Shown here one piece after another: positions 25,725 to 39,029 of a stretch of DNA of 64,000 nucleotides (position 1 is its first letter; each line of letters opens with the position of its first letter). Source of the DNA: Aptenodytes patagonicus (lineage: Eukaryota > Chordata > Aves > Sphenisciformes > Spheniscidae); NCBI RefSeq assembly GCF_965638725.1, contig NC_134949.1, positions 113,887,378-113,951,377 of the forward strand. Direction: 5' to 3'. A program made the translations under genes and the position numbers. The notes under the pieces are model-generated. The model did not search any database, was not told the DNA's origin, and saw only the letters and a list, made by a program, of their open reading frames with translations.

Positions 25725-28700
25725 AACTTCTATTAGCACTGCAGAGCCCACACTAGCAAAACAAACCAGACTGCATTCGAATGTAGCTCACACATCGGGC
25801 ACTGTTTGATAATTACATTCCAATGTCAGGGCCAAAGTAATTTTTATCCTGAGCAACCCCACTGGACTATAACCGAGGCCAGAGGGTACACACAATGATG
25901 TTGCATAGGTATAAATGAGGGCATTGTTTGACCTGCAGAAATCTTTATTAATGGTGCCGATTCACAAGGCAAAAGAACTTAGCAAGGCTATAATCCTAGC
26001 CTCAGCCTGTTCTGTTTGATGGTAGAAAATATAACTTATTATTCACGAATTGAGAAAAATTCATATGCAAGTCCTTCCGAGATAAGCTTATCCCCAACCC
26101 TACCCTTCCACACCATTGTCGGAGTATCCCACTTTGGACCGAGGCCACACTTCAAGCTTGGTTTTGTAACAAAAGCATCATCTCTTCTTATGATGGCTTT
26201 TGTCATGATAGTTAACTGCCTTCCACTCTCATTCAGCACATAAGAATTATTTTCCCTTTAAACAATTAGCATTAGTAAACAACTACATAGACATTTGACT
26301 GAAAGTGACTTTCAGACAAATTGTACAAAACCAGCGCATGTTAGACAAAAAAAATCAAACAAGAAGGCAAAACACTGTTGTTGCTGTTAGAGGGTCGAAT
26401 ACGTGGAGCAAAATCAAAGTTGGGTTATTCCTCTCTATCTGGCTGTCCTGTGCTGCAGGCTCAGTAAAGGTGGCATTATAAGCATGGCTGAATAAAACAA
26501 TTTATAATAAGGTTTTTGCCTACAGCATTGTAAGGTTGTGTTATAGCAACACAGTAGGAAAAAATGTGATCTTTCATTGGTTTCACTCCAGTGACCAGAG
26601 GCCAGATGACAGTGGATAATCAGCGAGGGCTATAATTTATCATGCCACTGTAACGCGTAGCAGCTTCATAAGACAAGCCAGCACAGCAGCAGACCACCAC
26701 CCAAGGAAGCAGAACAAGTTGGTCTCCAAGGCCCAGGTGTTCAAACAAGTGTGCATGCATTTGCACACATATGACAGAGTGTGTCAAATCTATGCTGAAC
26801 ATGCCTTGCTCAGAGGTTGAATGAAACAACTGGGAATTTGCATACATGTAAATATTTTGTTAAGGCACCTAAATTACATGAATAAATGCAATGCACTTCA
26901 GTACCTTCTCCTGGTACGCCAATTTTAATAAGGTCGTTGCCTATATGTTTAACAGCTAATAATTCTGCTCTTTCCCTCAGCACGGAAAATTCTGCTCTAT
27001 GCAGACGCAGTTGCTCTGGCTTTGAACAACACACTACAGATATACCTAAAGGGAAGAAACTACCTTAAAAGTGAGAGATGCAGTGCCTTAACATGTACAA
27101 TGCAAATGACTAGCAGTATTCTTGTATCTGAGAAGCGAGGTTTCACTACAGACCTATCCCTGAATACCAGAGGCCTCTAAACGTTACAATACCAAGGTTA
27201 TGACCCAAAGCCTGTGCCTTCTGCAGTACATGCCAGTCCTGACAGCCACCGACCAAAAACCATCCAGACACATGGATGCTGACATGACCAGACCTTTCAT
27301 CGCACACGCATCGAGGTGAATCGGAGCGATTTTACACTGCGAGCCGAATCCCGACATCTGTATGAGCTCTCCTTTGTGCAGGCCTGCAACAGGCTGCAAA
27401 GGATGCTCTAATTTGGTACTGGACCCTGCAGTACCACGCCAGCACGCCTCTCCCTTTTACGCTGTTTTATGAACAGCGGTACAAAGTCAGAAATGCTGAG
27501 CTTGGAACTTCTGAAGTTTCTGGTCAGTCAAAATCATCAGGTCATACCTGCGTGAGCATTTAATGGGAACAGCAGTACAGATGATCTGATGTCAGATTTA
27601 GGCAGAGGCAGGCCCTGCTCTCCCTCTGAGAGGTTGGGCGAATTGCACCTATTTATTGTGTTTCTTCAGCCTTTCCTTCCCCCTCTGCCGGGAGCCCCAA
27701 ATCATTGTCCTGGCTGACAGCCTTGAAAACCACATGAAATCTATGAAAGCAAGTGGCATATGCTCACTGACTTCCATGAAATTTAGATCAATTGCACAAC
27801 CTTCAGCTTAAAACTCAGTGTCATTTTCACTACTAATTGAACAATTCAAAGTCCATCCATCTGAGCTCATATTGAAAAAAAGCATTTTTTCTTGTCCAAG
27901 TAGAGTTAGCCTTATCAGATATGGCCCCCATAAAGCTTCCCTACATCCCTGAAATCAATCGTCATATGCCTGCTCCCAGCTTTCCCCACATCTGCCTTTA
28001 GCAATTTAAGTCTCATTCCCTCTGTGAAACAGGCAATAAATCACATCCATGGTATTGAGCAAAAAATAAATCATAAACTTTGAAAAACAACAGAATTTTG
28101 TAAAAGACTTCTAAGAGGTATTGTCTCTGATTTGTAAAGTAAGGGAAAATCAAGTGTTGGGAAAGGGTTTGTGTCTGTGCATGCGATGAAAGGGCTCCTT
28201 AAATAGGTCCCGGTAAGGTTCTTGTGCTTAAATGCACATACAGATGTGTCCTGAGGAAGCAAAGTCTGTCCTTACCTATCTTTGACTTTTAAATATAGCC
28301 TCAACTCTGTTTTTCTGACTTTTCTGTTTCTTCTCTACAAATGATAATGAAAAGGATTTCTTACTCCTTAATATACACACACATAAACACACCGTTGAAA
28401 TAGCTTTCGGGTGATTTTAGCTGCCTGTGAGTTCTTTGACTTTTAAAGCTCTAAGAAAACTCCAATATGCATAATTAATCCCCAAAATGGAATAAACCTG
28501 TAGAGCAGTAATGTCTTTTAAACTTAAGTATAACTGGTCAGTGCTCCTCCTGCATGAAAACCCTGAAGCTCCACATTCTTGTTCCTTCAGAACACGAGAC
28601 CATCAGAAACCCACATCCAAATATGCACAGACAGAATGACTTTCCATTGTCCTGACATTTCTTTAACAACTTTCATAAATAAAAAGTAGAGCGAGACCGT

Positions 28701-31285
28701 CAACGTTTCATACCATTGCTACGTTGCTACAGTGAATTTTTAAAGTTTGAGAGGAACCATCATATCCTTAAGCTTCATGAAGTGCACAGACTGTTGCTAC
28801 AGATTTCTTCTAATTATGTTATCTTCTCATATATCTTCCTACGTCTTTTAAGACATTTGAAAATAAGAAATTATATAATACTTAAAATATATAATTCTGA
28901 AATTCATCTTCTTTCCCCAAAATATAAGAAGACAATTTTTATTAAAGGGCCACATATTTTACAGAAATTAGTATTTCAGGAAGATAGTTTGAAGTCAGGA
29001 ACTAAACAGCAGAACACATTCTCCAAAGCAAACTTCTGCTTTGTGTTTCACAAAAAACCTCAAACATCAGGAAAAAATGTCTTTGCCTAAAAACACTTAT
29101 GAAAAAATGAAAGTGGATTAATTTAATAAAATTAAATGGGGACTAAATCAGGCTGATATCAAGAAATATGTTACATCTACAGTATAGGTTATTTTATTTA
29201 TATAATATGTATTTGATGTGGATCTAGTTTTCATTTTATACCTTCAGAAATACTGGAAGGAAAATACAATCTTTAATTTTACAATAAATAGTTTTGAGTT
29301 TGAGCACAATCTTTCAAAAGGAATTTGCTACTGTTATTCTGACTTAGCCACCCTTTTAAAATACTCTGTAAGGCTAAAGATAGAGGTGACAATTTTTCTA
29401 AGATTATTAAAAAATTAAAAAGCCAGTAGAGTACTATGCTTAAAAACTGTATTTGCATTTTATCTGTCACTGAATTTGCCCTAATCGTCCACTATTGTGA
29501 TAATGTCTGAGTTGAATACTGTATGTCTGTATGTATGTTAGCACCCAGCAATTAACTCAGCAATAATTATATACTATTTCTGACCTCTTTGTGCAGCTGG
29601 CAGAAGGGGATTTTTTTTTTTCAATACATCTTCTGCAGCTTTAAGTAATTCAAAAAAGTAGAAAAACAGAGTTTAAGAACTATAGGAAACAATTATTAGC
29701 TTCGCCAATAATTCCTTATATACTTATAGACTTGGAGGATTCACATCTACATTGTGATTACATGCAGTAAGTTTGAATTATAACAGCGTTTCTCAATAAC
29801 CTCTGTTCCTTTTACAGCTCATTGAACGACTGTATGATTTTAGAACTGATTCTGTGATATCCATGAATAACACTGATTTTTATTTTTTTTAAAGCAACTA
29901 TTTATTAAATTCATTTCTATAAGTAGGCAGAGTACTTAAATGTTTTTAATCTTACACTGCACTAATCTTCACTAAAATACCTTTCTTCACTATAACGACA
30001 TCAGATGACAGAGACCCAATGCTATCTACCTCAAGCAGTTGGCACAGGACTACGAAAATACAGGTAACACGTTTCTCAGCCCTGCATTGGTTCAGTCATT
30101 TACTTATTCCTCTGTTATTTTATCAGTTTCTCATATGAGAGATGTCCCATGATTAGAGATATTTATAAATGAAGAGATCTAATTTCTCCCACAGGTACAC
30201 ACGTGTAAGACTCGTCAAAGTTAAATGTCAAAAAGAATTAAAGATAAAACACTGATTCTAGCAAAATTGTAAAAATCTCTATATTTGCATCTCTTTATAT
30301 GCAAGCCATGTGTAGTTCATTAACATTATATGTCAGCAAGGTTGCAGGTCAATTTAGAAATCCGATTGCAAATCAAGGGAAGACTACTTTCAGATGACAT
30401 CTGGCTTGACCTTCAAACCCTAATAATCTAGAGCAAATCAGATCGTTAAATTATAAACCGAAATTAAGTTGATGATTAATAGAGTTCAGAAAATGAATTG
30501 CAATGGATAACTGGGCTTTATCCGGTCCATGGACTATTCATGAGGAGATCACAGCTTCGTGGGATTTCTTGATGCAATGCTTTTAACATCATCTTAAGCT
30601 TCTTCATCGATGGGTCCTCACAGAATCTGAAGTTCAGATGTGGTGAGAGCGCTCCTACTGCCACGGTACCTGTTTGCTGAGCAGAGGAGCAGGGAAGGAC
30701 TTCTAACTCAGGTGCGTACCTGGGGAGTAATTGGGAGGCAATTCAGGTGTCAGTCTTAGACTGAGGAGAAGAAAGAAACACGTTCCCTTGCACCGGCAGT
30801 CAGACCCGTGTCGTGGCACAGTTTCAGACATCTCCATGGGTGGGACCTGTGAAGTACCTACTTGAACTGTGAGACCTACATACTGTAGATGAGATTTTCA
30901 TCTCTGTTCCAGTGCTCCTCACGATGCATAAAAAACCCTTAAAACTTCTGTTTTCTGTGAGGAAGAGGATTTTGCTGTTCAAGTATGAGGGAACAAGTAG
31001 GCAATTCTAGGCAAGTCCCTAGGCTTCTCCTTTTCAAAGTAAGCACAAGTGAAATTAACAGAAACCTTGATCAATAGCCACACCAACCAGAATTTATAGT
31101 TACAACGTGGCATTCTGCTAACTTGTCAGCATTAGCAATAATCCTTTACAAGAGATTATTACTATACATCAAAGTATGGACAGCACTGTAAAATTACATG
31201 ACCAAATTTTTGACATGATGATTCCACTTTCCATGGAAAAAACCCCCAACAACAAAACAACAAACCCACACATCATATTTTAGAG

Positions 31286-31304
31286 CAGACTGCGTAGCAG
31301 TCTG
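31286..31304. repeat. 8-bp perfect hairpin
   Basis: CAGACTGC (31286-31293) pairs with GCAGTCTG (31297-31304) around a 3-nt loop. It is small, and no function is implied. Confidence 0.6.
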
Positions 31305-32559
31305 AGATAATAATGAACAAACTCTTACGCTGTACCTATAACACTTCCAGACACAAAGTCTGGATAACCTATATGTAAATAAAATAATACTACCATGTGG
31401 CTGCTTCAGAAAACAGAATGATGTAGAGTGAATAAAACACAAACTGTAAGTAGATGTTTCCTGTAGGCTTGTATTATGATAGTGGTAGAAATACTTCAAT
31501 AAGTACAAAAATCTTGTCAGATTTTGGCTCTTAACTTGTATCGCTATCATAGCCGATGTCATTTTACTCCATATATTAATCTGTCTACATACTTATATAG
31601 CTTTTATCACTGAAGTACCTGCACAATTTCTAATCCTTTAAGGCTTCATTCTCACAACATGTGAAAGAATGGCCAGTTTACAAACAAACAGCAGAGACAC
31701 AAACCAAGCTTGGAGACTTGAGCAGTTTGTAGCTGAACCCATAATTTAAAGGAGGATTTTTAGAAATCAATCCCCCTCATTAGCTGCAATGCATTTTACT
31801 GAAAGCCTACATGGCTTTCATTTAAGGACACAGATTAACAAGTACATGATAAACGCAAATCAGACTGTCAGGTCTATAATGAACAACTTAAGAGTTAGTT
31901 TATATTCCCTATGGGAGGTGACCTGTTTTAGGATACACGCTTTAGTTCAGCCCAGAGCCTGAGATATAATGATGTTGCCACCTTATCTTACACAGCAGAG
32001 TGCCCTAATTTCAGGAATATTTAGAGAAGCTTGCAGTGTTCAAACAATAGAAAACCTTTTAGAATGGTTAAACCAAGTCTGTGGTATCATCGTACTACAG
32101 TACGTATTATCAACATTTTTTAAATACGCAAGTTGCTGCAGCAATCCTAGAGGCTTAAAAGGGCCCATATACTGATTATTCCAATGAACAGATTTTAAGG
32201 CAAGAGGGGACTTTTAGAATCATCCCTCGTAGCAGTTTTGGTTATTTGTGAGTAGATGCTCGTTTGAAATACCAGCCACATGAGAAAGGACATAACTGGT
32301 GCTTGGTTCAACTGTTTCCAAGAAAATAATATACAAATACTGTTTTTTAGTGGTAGTTCATAGATTTTTCCATTTTACGGTTTGTTTTTGTGTAAATTCA
32401 AAGAATTTAAAACAACAATATAGGAGGAGTTAGGTTTACCAGAAAAAGTCTCCCATGGTTACAGACATACCAGGAGCGCACAGCAATAAAGCCTTATTTT
32501 CTGCCTCTGTGTCCTCTCACACAAACACTTATAAGGCAGGTATTGCAGTTAGCTGTGCA

Positions 32560-32740
32560 GCATCGGGGCTTCTCTCCAGAAACCTTCAAGACCTGCCAGA
32601 AGGGGCAGCAGGAGGCAGCAAGGGGAGGACGAGCACCGCATCCCCCCGCACTGCAGCCAGGCTGCTGCGGGGAAGGGACCGCTCCTCTTCCCAGGGCCGG
32701 CGGAGCTGCGCTTGCCCTGCCCTGCTCCAGTGGTCGCCTT
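32560..32740. other. CpG-rich patch
   Basis: About 180 bp with roughly ten CpGs, strongly GC-rich against AT-rich flanks. Open frames on both strands (114, 66 and 72 codons) cross it without family features. It is smaller than a normal CpG island. Confidence 0.5.
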
Positions 32741-34003
32741 TGACTTTAATACCTTATGGTTCATCACAACCCAGGAAGCAGAAAGGCCCTGCTTTTTAGA
32801 AACTTCGGCAAACCCTCCTCTACACAGCTAGTGGGTTAAGATTTAGCTGGGGAAGACTGCAATGGTACGTAGCAGCACACCGTTCCTTTCGCGCTGGACC
32901 AAACCTCCCATCCCTCCAACTATGAATTAAACTTTTCTCGAGAAAAACAAAGTAATCCAAGATCTCACATCTTCCTACTGTGTTTTGTAAGAATTATTCT
33001 AGCAAAGAGCATGAGACAGTATCTAAGCAAGGAAATACTCCGGTGTAAATTAACAAAAGTAGATGTTTGAAATGTCATAGGTATGCCTAGTATTACTCCT
33101 AAATGCTTTATGGCATCTATTAGTTTCAGAATTGTTCTACTTTTACAGCTTCCATCGGACAAAGACCTGAGTTCCCCTCAGTCTAGATCCATCTCTCTCA
33201 TCAAAGAGCACTGTAAAAATCTTCTTTAGATTAAAAAGCATTCAACTGGTCTGGCAAAGCTGGGGTCTTGGAGTAAAGCAGCTAGGAAGGGAAAACTGCA
33301 ATGTGAAAGTTTATTAAGGCTGGTTCTCTTGTATTTTGGCTTTCAATATGACAGGACACGCGCAGTCAATGCAGATATGCACATAGGACAGCACATACTG
33401 TGACTAAAACAGCTGTGTCTACGTACACTGGTGAATGGCAGAGTCTGATTGCAGAAAGCCATATTGTAGGTACTACTTCTGCATTTCATCCACAAGCTTA
33501 ACTTTGGCACTAGCTGATCATGCATACAGTACCATTTTATTGTCTAAAATTGGATACGATAGCAATTTACAGTCAGAAGGAAATTATGAGGATGGCAGAG
33601 TAATCCCATCACTGAGTCAGCTGTGGCATGGATTTCTCTGCGCACATGTGGGTTTCCCTACATCTCCCCTCCCAAATAAATCGTTTTCCATTACCTTCTC
33701 CAAAATAGCAGGGTGGAAGAGAACATGACTCTTGATGGGCCTCTAGAAAACCACAGAAGGAAATCACAACACAGTGCATGGACTCCTTCACCTCCCTGGA
33801 GACCTTTAAATAATAGTCCACGGCTAAAATATCATAAGATGTAGTTTGGAGCAGACAGGTATGATAGATCAGGTAAACTGTTGTCACGTGTCAACCGTTC
33901 TAACCAATCAATCAAGAGGGTTTTTTATTCATATTTAAAGTAGAGGAATTTCAAAAGACATTTCTGTATTTTAATTATAATGGATCAAATACTACAGCAT
34001 ACA

Positions 34004-34021
34004 TTTTATATATATATAAAA
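34004..34021. repeat. TA-rich 18-bp palindrome
   Basis: TTTTATATATATATAAAA is self-complementary. It is a short TA microsatellite flanked by T and A runs. Confidence 0.8.
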
Positions 34022-34166
34022 AATCATGTTTTCTTGTTGGGTATTTAGAGAATTTTTGAGGTATTAAAAATTTTCTCACCTATCAAAGATTAAATTTACT
34101 TTTTTAGAAATAATAGCAAAATCCCACACACAGAGTAATCCTATGTATCTTTGCCTAGACTTTTTA

Positions 34167-34198
34167 TCTTTCTTTTCTTTCCCTTTTTTTTCTTTTCT
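34167..34198 (+). repeat. Homopyrimidine tract
   Basis: Thirty-two consecutive pyrimidines (T with interspersed C). It resembles a splice-acceptor pyrimidine tract, but it is followed by GAGGGAAGG with no clear AG/exon structure, so I treat it as low-complexity sequence. Confidence 0.75.
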
Positions 34199-34494
34199 GA
34201 GGGAAGGAGAGGAATTAACATTCTTTTAGAGTAAAAGTAGTTCAAATATTCTAAAATGCAAGCATTTCGATGACTGATAAACGTAAGGCACTTACGTATA
34301 GTGATACACACTAATATTTGACTTCACTATAAGTCTGAAAATGAATGCATATTTAAGTGAATATTCCTTAAAAGCCCACAAGAACACCAGGCCGTAACTG
34401 CCTAACTTAACACTAATCTTCTGTGTTAAAAGGCAAGAAATGAAAGTGGGTTTTACGAGCTTTGATAGTTCAGGGGAATACTGTGGTGCAAGGA

Positions 34495-34695
34495 AGCTAA
34501 CAGCTGTCCCGCTCCGTCCCTTCCCTTCCCGCCGAGCAGCACTGAGGGCAATGAGCCGTACCAGGCTTGGATGTGCTCCCGGTTGACCCTACCAGGGCTG
34601 CGCTCGTGGGCAGCAGCAGCAGAGAACAGCCGAATGTGACTGCACGGCAGCCACGGGAGAAGGTGCTGAGGGCGAGATCTGGCTGCTGATTTAAG
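34495..34695. other. CpG-rich patch
   Basis: About 200 bp with roughly twelve to thirteen CpGs and a CAG-rich run (GGGCAGCAGCAGCAGAG near 34608), abruptly GC-richer than its flanks. Overlapping minus-strand open frames of 81-85 codons are unrecognised. Confidence 0.5.
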
Positions 34696-35394
34696 CACTC
34701 GCTCATGACAAGAATCCCAGGCAAAAATACAAGCAGGGAATTAAAATAAAGCAAGCCAAAGCGAAGCGAAGGCTTTCACCAGGTTAGATTTGGAAATCCT
34801 GAATTCCTCCGGAGTCAGCGCTAGCTGATACCAAGCCGTCTGTCCCAGGAAGTGTCCACTCACTATCAAATCCGAAAAGAACAGTAGCAACAAATGCAGC
34901 TAATAATGGATATAACCAAGACCTAATGGCACTGCATTTATTTAGCACTGATACCCATTATTAAACTGAAAATTTGTAATAAAGGAAAATTAAAAACATC
35001 CCATAAATGTCTAGATATCTTGCTTCTGCAGTTAGCAAAAACTTGCTGGGTACAGCATAGTTTATTTTAAACACAGATGAATTTATTTTTAAAAAATATG
35101 TTTCGTTTTCTGTTCCTATGCAGGGGATTACTTTAATGCACACGTTTTCCTATCAAGAAAAATCTGGAACCCTTAGTCTGTTAGCAATATATTTTAAATA
35201 ACAGCAGGAATCATTATTATTTATACATACAGCAGTAATCACAGTTTAGCAACCCAGACCGGTGCTATATTGTGCAAAGCAGCAGCGAAACCAGAAAGAC
35301 CAAGACTCTACCCCAAACCCTGGCAGTTTTCAACATTTGCATGAGAGGTCTAAATTAGGACCCTGGTAGCCCGAATTTCCTTTTGTAATCAACG

Positions 35395-35960
35395 GTGAGA
35401 GGAGGACCCCGCTGGGGCACTACTCAGATCTCCAGCAGGCTGAACTGCTCTGTGCAAGTCTCCGTGATCACGAGGCAGCAGCTCCCAAGCTGTTCTTCAG
35501 CGGGACAGCGTGCTTTTTGCCTTCTCTACGCTTGTACCATTTCCTTCTGTCCCCAAACTCCTGCTACCCTTTCAGCCCTGTTTTCTGACAAACTCCTTGC
35601 TCGGCACTGTCTTTCCAATGCCAGACCCACACCAGTCTGTCTTGCCCACCCATAAAAGCTTTAAGTTGTTATTTTCCCTGTTTCTTCTTCCTCTACCTTC
35701 CTACTGCTTCTTTTCTTACCTACAAGGGGTTATAACTGCATTTCTCATTTTAATTATTTACCCCGGACTAATTTACCCCCTGGCAGAAAGCTGCACCCCT
35801 CCGTCAAGCGTCCCCACCACGTGCCCCTGTGGAGCCGCAGGCTTTCGGTGGGGTGGCATGGCCCTCCGCAGGAGACCGGCACGGTTTCTCCGGATGTCTG
35901 GATGTGATACAACACTGCTAAGCCCTACAAAAAAGCACAGGCGTTGTTCAGAGGGCTGAA
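35395..35960. other. GC-richer segment containing the longest open frame of the window
   Basis: The plus-strand open frame at 35510-35959 (149 codons) is the longest in the window. Its translation has a leucine/phenylalanine-rich hydrophobic middle and an arginine-rich end. There is no signal-peptide logic, no known motif and no consistent coding pattern. An overlapping plus-strand frame (86 codons) and a minus-strand frame (67 codons) cover the same bases. The right part, about 35760-35900, is CpG-rich. I read this as chance opening in GC-richer DNA. Confidence 0.5.
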
Positions 35961-35964
35961 CGAA

Positions 35965-36260
35965 CAATGCGAGCATATGGCTCCTAATGCTAATTAATTA
36001 TCCTATGGGTTAAGGGGGACACTGAAATCATAATGCTAAATGAGATTGGAAAGATACTTCCTGTGAGTTTAATTAGGGCAGTATCTCTCTGATTTCAAAC
36101 AGCACAACGTAACTCCAGAGGACCCTTCCTACCCTCACAAAGGTCAAAGGCCGTAATTTAATCTGCCATAGTAAAATAATTAATACAAACATTAATGACG
36201 ACTTCCTCAACAATGGGCTAAGCACAAATTCAACTTTATAAACAGCAACAATAAATCAGT
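35965..36260. promoter_or_regulatory. Candidate enhancer-like motif cluster
   Basis: The segment holds a TAATTAATTA double homeodomain core at 35991-36000, several more TAAT/ATTA cores and AGTTTAATTAG near 36067. It also has a nuclear-receptor DR1-like site (AGGTCAAAGGCCG, 36141-36153) and further ATTAA cores near 36178-36200. It lacks simple-sequence repeats. Such clusters are typical of deeply conserved non-coding elements near developmental genes. Here that is inferred from motif content alone, without any alignment. Confidence 0.3.
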
Positions 36261-36759
36261 TCAGACAGCTGAATCCTTCTCCTACAGAAGTATTACTTGT
36301 CTACACTGATTTTACACAGACGCTCATTAGTTTTGCTTCCAGGTAGGTTGGATTATCAACTGCTCTTTCTTTCCTTTGAACTGGTGAATACTTTTATTCA
36401 GCAGAATGAAAAGATTCAGTTATGCATGAATTATCCCAACTTTCAGTCACATCGCTTACTGCAATTAAACTACAACCAGAGTTGGTTTTTTTACATTCAA
36501 ATTAACAGATCCCAAAGAAAGAGTTTTAACTGTGTCCCATGACTTGTTATTTATGAACTTTTCCATTTTTTTGTGTATTTTTTTGAATAGATTGCCTTTA
36601 ATTCCCTACCAGTGAGATCATTTGAGGATAACCACACCCTCCAGAATGGCATTAAAGGTACAATGAGGTACGACTTTGTTCCAGAGAAGTAATGTTTGGA
36701 TTTTGTGAAAAAGAGCAGCAGTTCATGTTTAAACGCTTATACCTCTTGTAGTGAAGTTG

Positions 36760-36995
36760 TTCCCATTTATTAAATGGTCACTGTCAGACAGAAAATCACA
36801 TTAAGTTCAAGAACAATTGTAATTAGCATTGTCAATCAAAATGGTACAATAATAGGCACATTAACACAATAACATGTTGATGTATGAAGAAGTGAAGTTT
36901 TTGCTGCCTAAGGTAATGCTTTAGTCTGAAAAGAATAATTGCCAACTACTTCAAAGTGCTATAGTGAATTAAGTTTGTTTATAGCGTAATTAGAG
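36760..36995. promoter_or_regulatory. Candidate enhancer-like motif cluster
   Basis: Adjacent sites read AACAATTGT (SOX-like palindrome, 36812-36820), TAATTAG (36820-36826) and TGTCAATCA (PBX/MEIS-like, 36830-36838). Further TAAT/ATTA cores and GCGTAATTAGAG follow near 36985. The spacing is tight and the sequence complex. This is inference from motifs only. Confidence 0.3.
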
Positions 36996-38214
36996 AGTAA
37001 AAATGAAGATATGCGCGTACCAGATTTCAAATTGGTTATTTTCTACCTGCAGTGCTCAGAATTTTCAAATGCTTTCTGCAATGCATTGTATCTTATTATT
37101 TTCAGGCACTATATCAAGTTGCATCACGTCACATCCTGTTATATTAAACGAAGTAACAATTCTATTGAGTTCACCCTGAGGTATCACAATGCTAGAAACG
37201 TAAAGGAAAGAAAAATATACTCAGTGGAAGAGTTAATGAAATAAAACTTAAAAAAAAATAAAATTGTGGTTAACCAGCTTTCAAAGTGTAGGTTACATAA
37301 TTAATTTAGTTTCTCGGTGCTAATTCTTTGATCTCATTCTCCCATTCTTTCCTCGGTATAAGAATGATGCAGAGAGGCCCAAGAGAAGGAGACACACACC
37401 ACAAAGAAAAAACCGATGAGAACTGGAGGACTAAGTGCAAGATACTTTTTGAAAACCTGAGAGTTCTCTGCTAATTACTGTTTTCAAGAGTCCTTTTTAA
37501 AAAATAAGATTTCTTTGACAAATGAGACTCCTGGGTTATTACAGGGAGAATTCTTGCTGAAATCTGTTCCCTAGTCTTAGAACATCTTTCAAAAGTTTCT
37601 TTTTCTTTTCCTTTTGTAGCAGCTTTGAAGCAACTTTCTAGGCAGAAGAGACTGATATCTATAACCTACACAGTGTCCAAAGAGAGTTAATTATTTAAAG
37701 CCAGTACTTTGCATTAACCAGAAACGCAAGATTTCCATTAGCTTTAACTGTGAGGAGACATTAAAGAACCTGCATCTCTCTTCTCCACTAGAGTGAGAAC
37801 ATTTCAAAAACAACTAAAAAAAAGTCTGACAGATAGCAAAATCTCTTAAAGCGGTTATTTAAAAGTAAATGTTAGGTCAATATAATTAAGAGATTCAGCA
37901 GCAAATGCATCCTTAGCAATTTTTTAAAAATCAAATACCACCATTACCGAAAGAACGTGCTGTATAGTTTGTACATAAATAAGGAGCCTGAATCACTGCT
38001 TTTAATGCAATGGACAACGTAATCTTTACCATGACAATATAACTAGCATATCCTAACATGTAATAATATAGAAGTCAAGTCTAGTTTTGTTTTCAAGAGC
38101 AGTTTTATAACCCTATTATTTGTGGGACCTTGCACTTAAAGATCCACCTGGATCCCCACCCCTAACCATAAAGGTGTCTTAGAATCTATTGTTATCAAAT
38201 GGAAAAAAGAAAAA

Positions 38215-38238
38215 GTGTGTGTGTGTGTATATATATAT
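38215..38238 (+). repeat. Compound microsatellite (GT)7(AT)5
   Basis: Seven GT units run directly into five AT units. It is a standard short tandem repeat, likely length-polymorphic. Confidence 0.9.
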
Positions 38239-39029
38239 TTAAAAAATAAAAAAGAATGCAATGCCTTTTTAGAGGGGCTGGGAGATTCAGAACTGAAAGT
38301 GAAGGAAGTTAGCATGAAAATGAGTACCTGATTACTGAAACACTGCAATAGTCAGCAGCAGGCAGAAAGGAAGCTGTAGTGAAGGTTCAGCAGTTCTCCA
38401 GAGCGCAACCACAGCCACATTAATTTTGAAATCTTTTGAAATGCTATTCCACGTTCCCATGCAATCGAGCAGCAGTTGTGAAAACATCTTTCAATCATTT
38501 ATAATAGCTTTAAAATTATATAGCACCTTTCATCTAAATGGATCTGAAAATGGGCTTCTAGCTTTATTCACTAATTTTAGAATTTATAGTGCTTAAAACA
38601 AAGAACTCCGTTAGCTAACTTATAAATAGGCTAATTATCATAATGTGACCTAACTACTGTAAGTTGCCTAGACAGCAAAACATACAACTTTAAAACTGCA
38701 AATCACCTGATTCTTTTCTTTATAAGAATCTGAGTTCAGACACTTGGAGAAATATAAAGAGAAAGGAGTGACATATAGTGAATTTCCAAATGAGGCCTCA
38801 TCATAGCCAATTCAAAATTCTCTATTAAAAGGAATTTTTTTCTGATTCATCAGAACTGCAGGTTGTAAGAAGACATGTCCTATCTGGCAGCAGCAGAAAA
38901 CCAGGAGGGACTTGAATCCTTCCCGCTTTCATAGCCCACCACATCACCTTCCTATCACCTTCAGGAAGTGGAAGCTCCATCAACGCGTTCACATTTTTGC
39001 CTAATTAATGACTGTATGAGCCGCACCTC

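Larger units (their letters stand above)
25420..35390. other. Non-coding AT-rich sequence, no gene seen
   Basis: Apart from a T22 tract, two CpG-richer patches (32560-32740 and 34495-34690), a long pyrimidine tract and an 18-bp TA palindrome, the stretch appears unique and non-coding. The longest open frames are 124 codons (28716-29090, plus) and 122 codons (31194-31562, minus). Neither has a recognisable domain. Confidence 0.75.

Noticed and set aside
34670..34695. GAGGGCGAGATCTGGCTGCTGA, reminiscent of the 5' end of 7SK RNA
   Set aside because: The similarity is limited to about 20 nt with an insertion and does not continue into the rest of 7SK.
35510..35959. Longest open reading frame (149 codons, plus)
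   Set aside because: It lies in a GC-richer patch with few stops, overlaps other open frames on both strands and has no recognisable domain or coding pattern.
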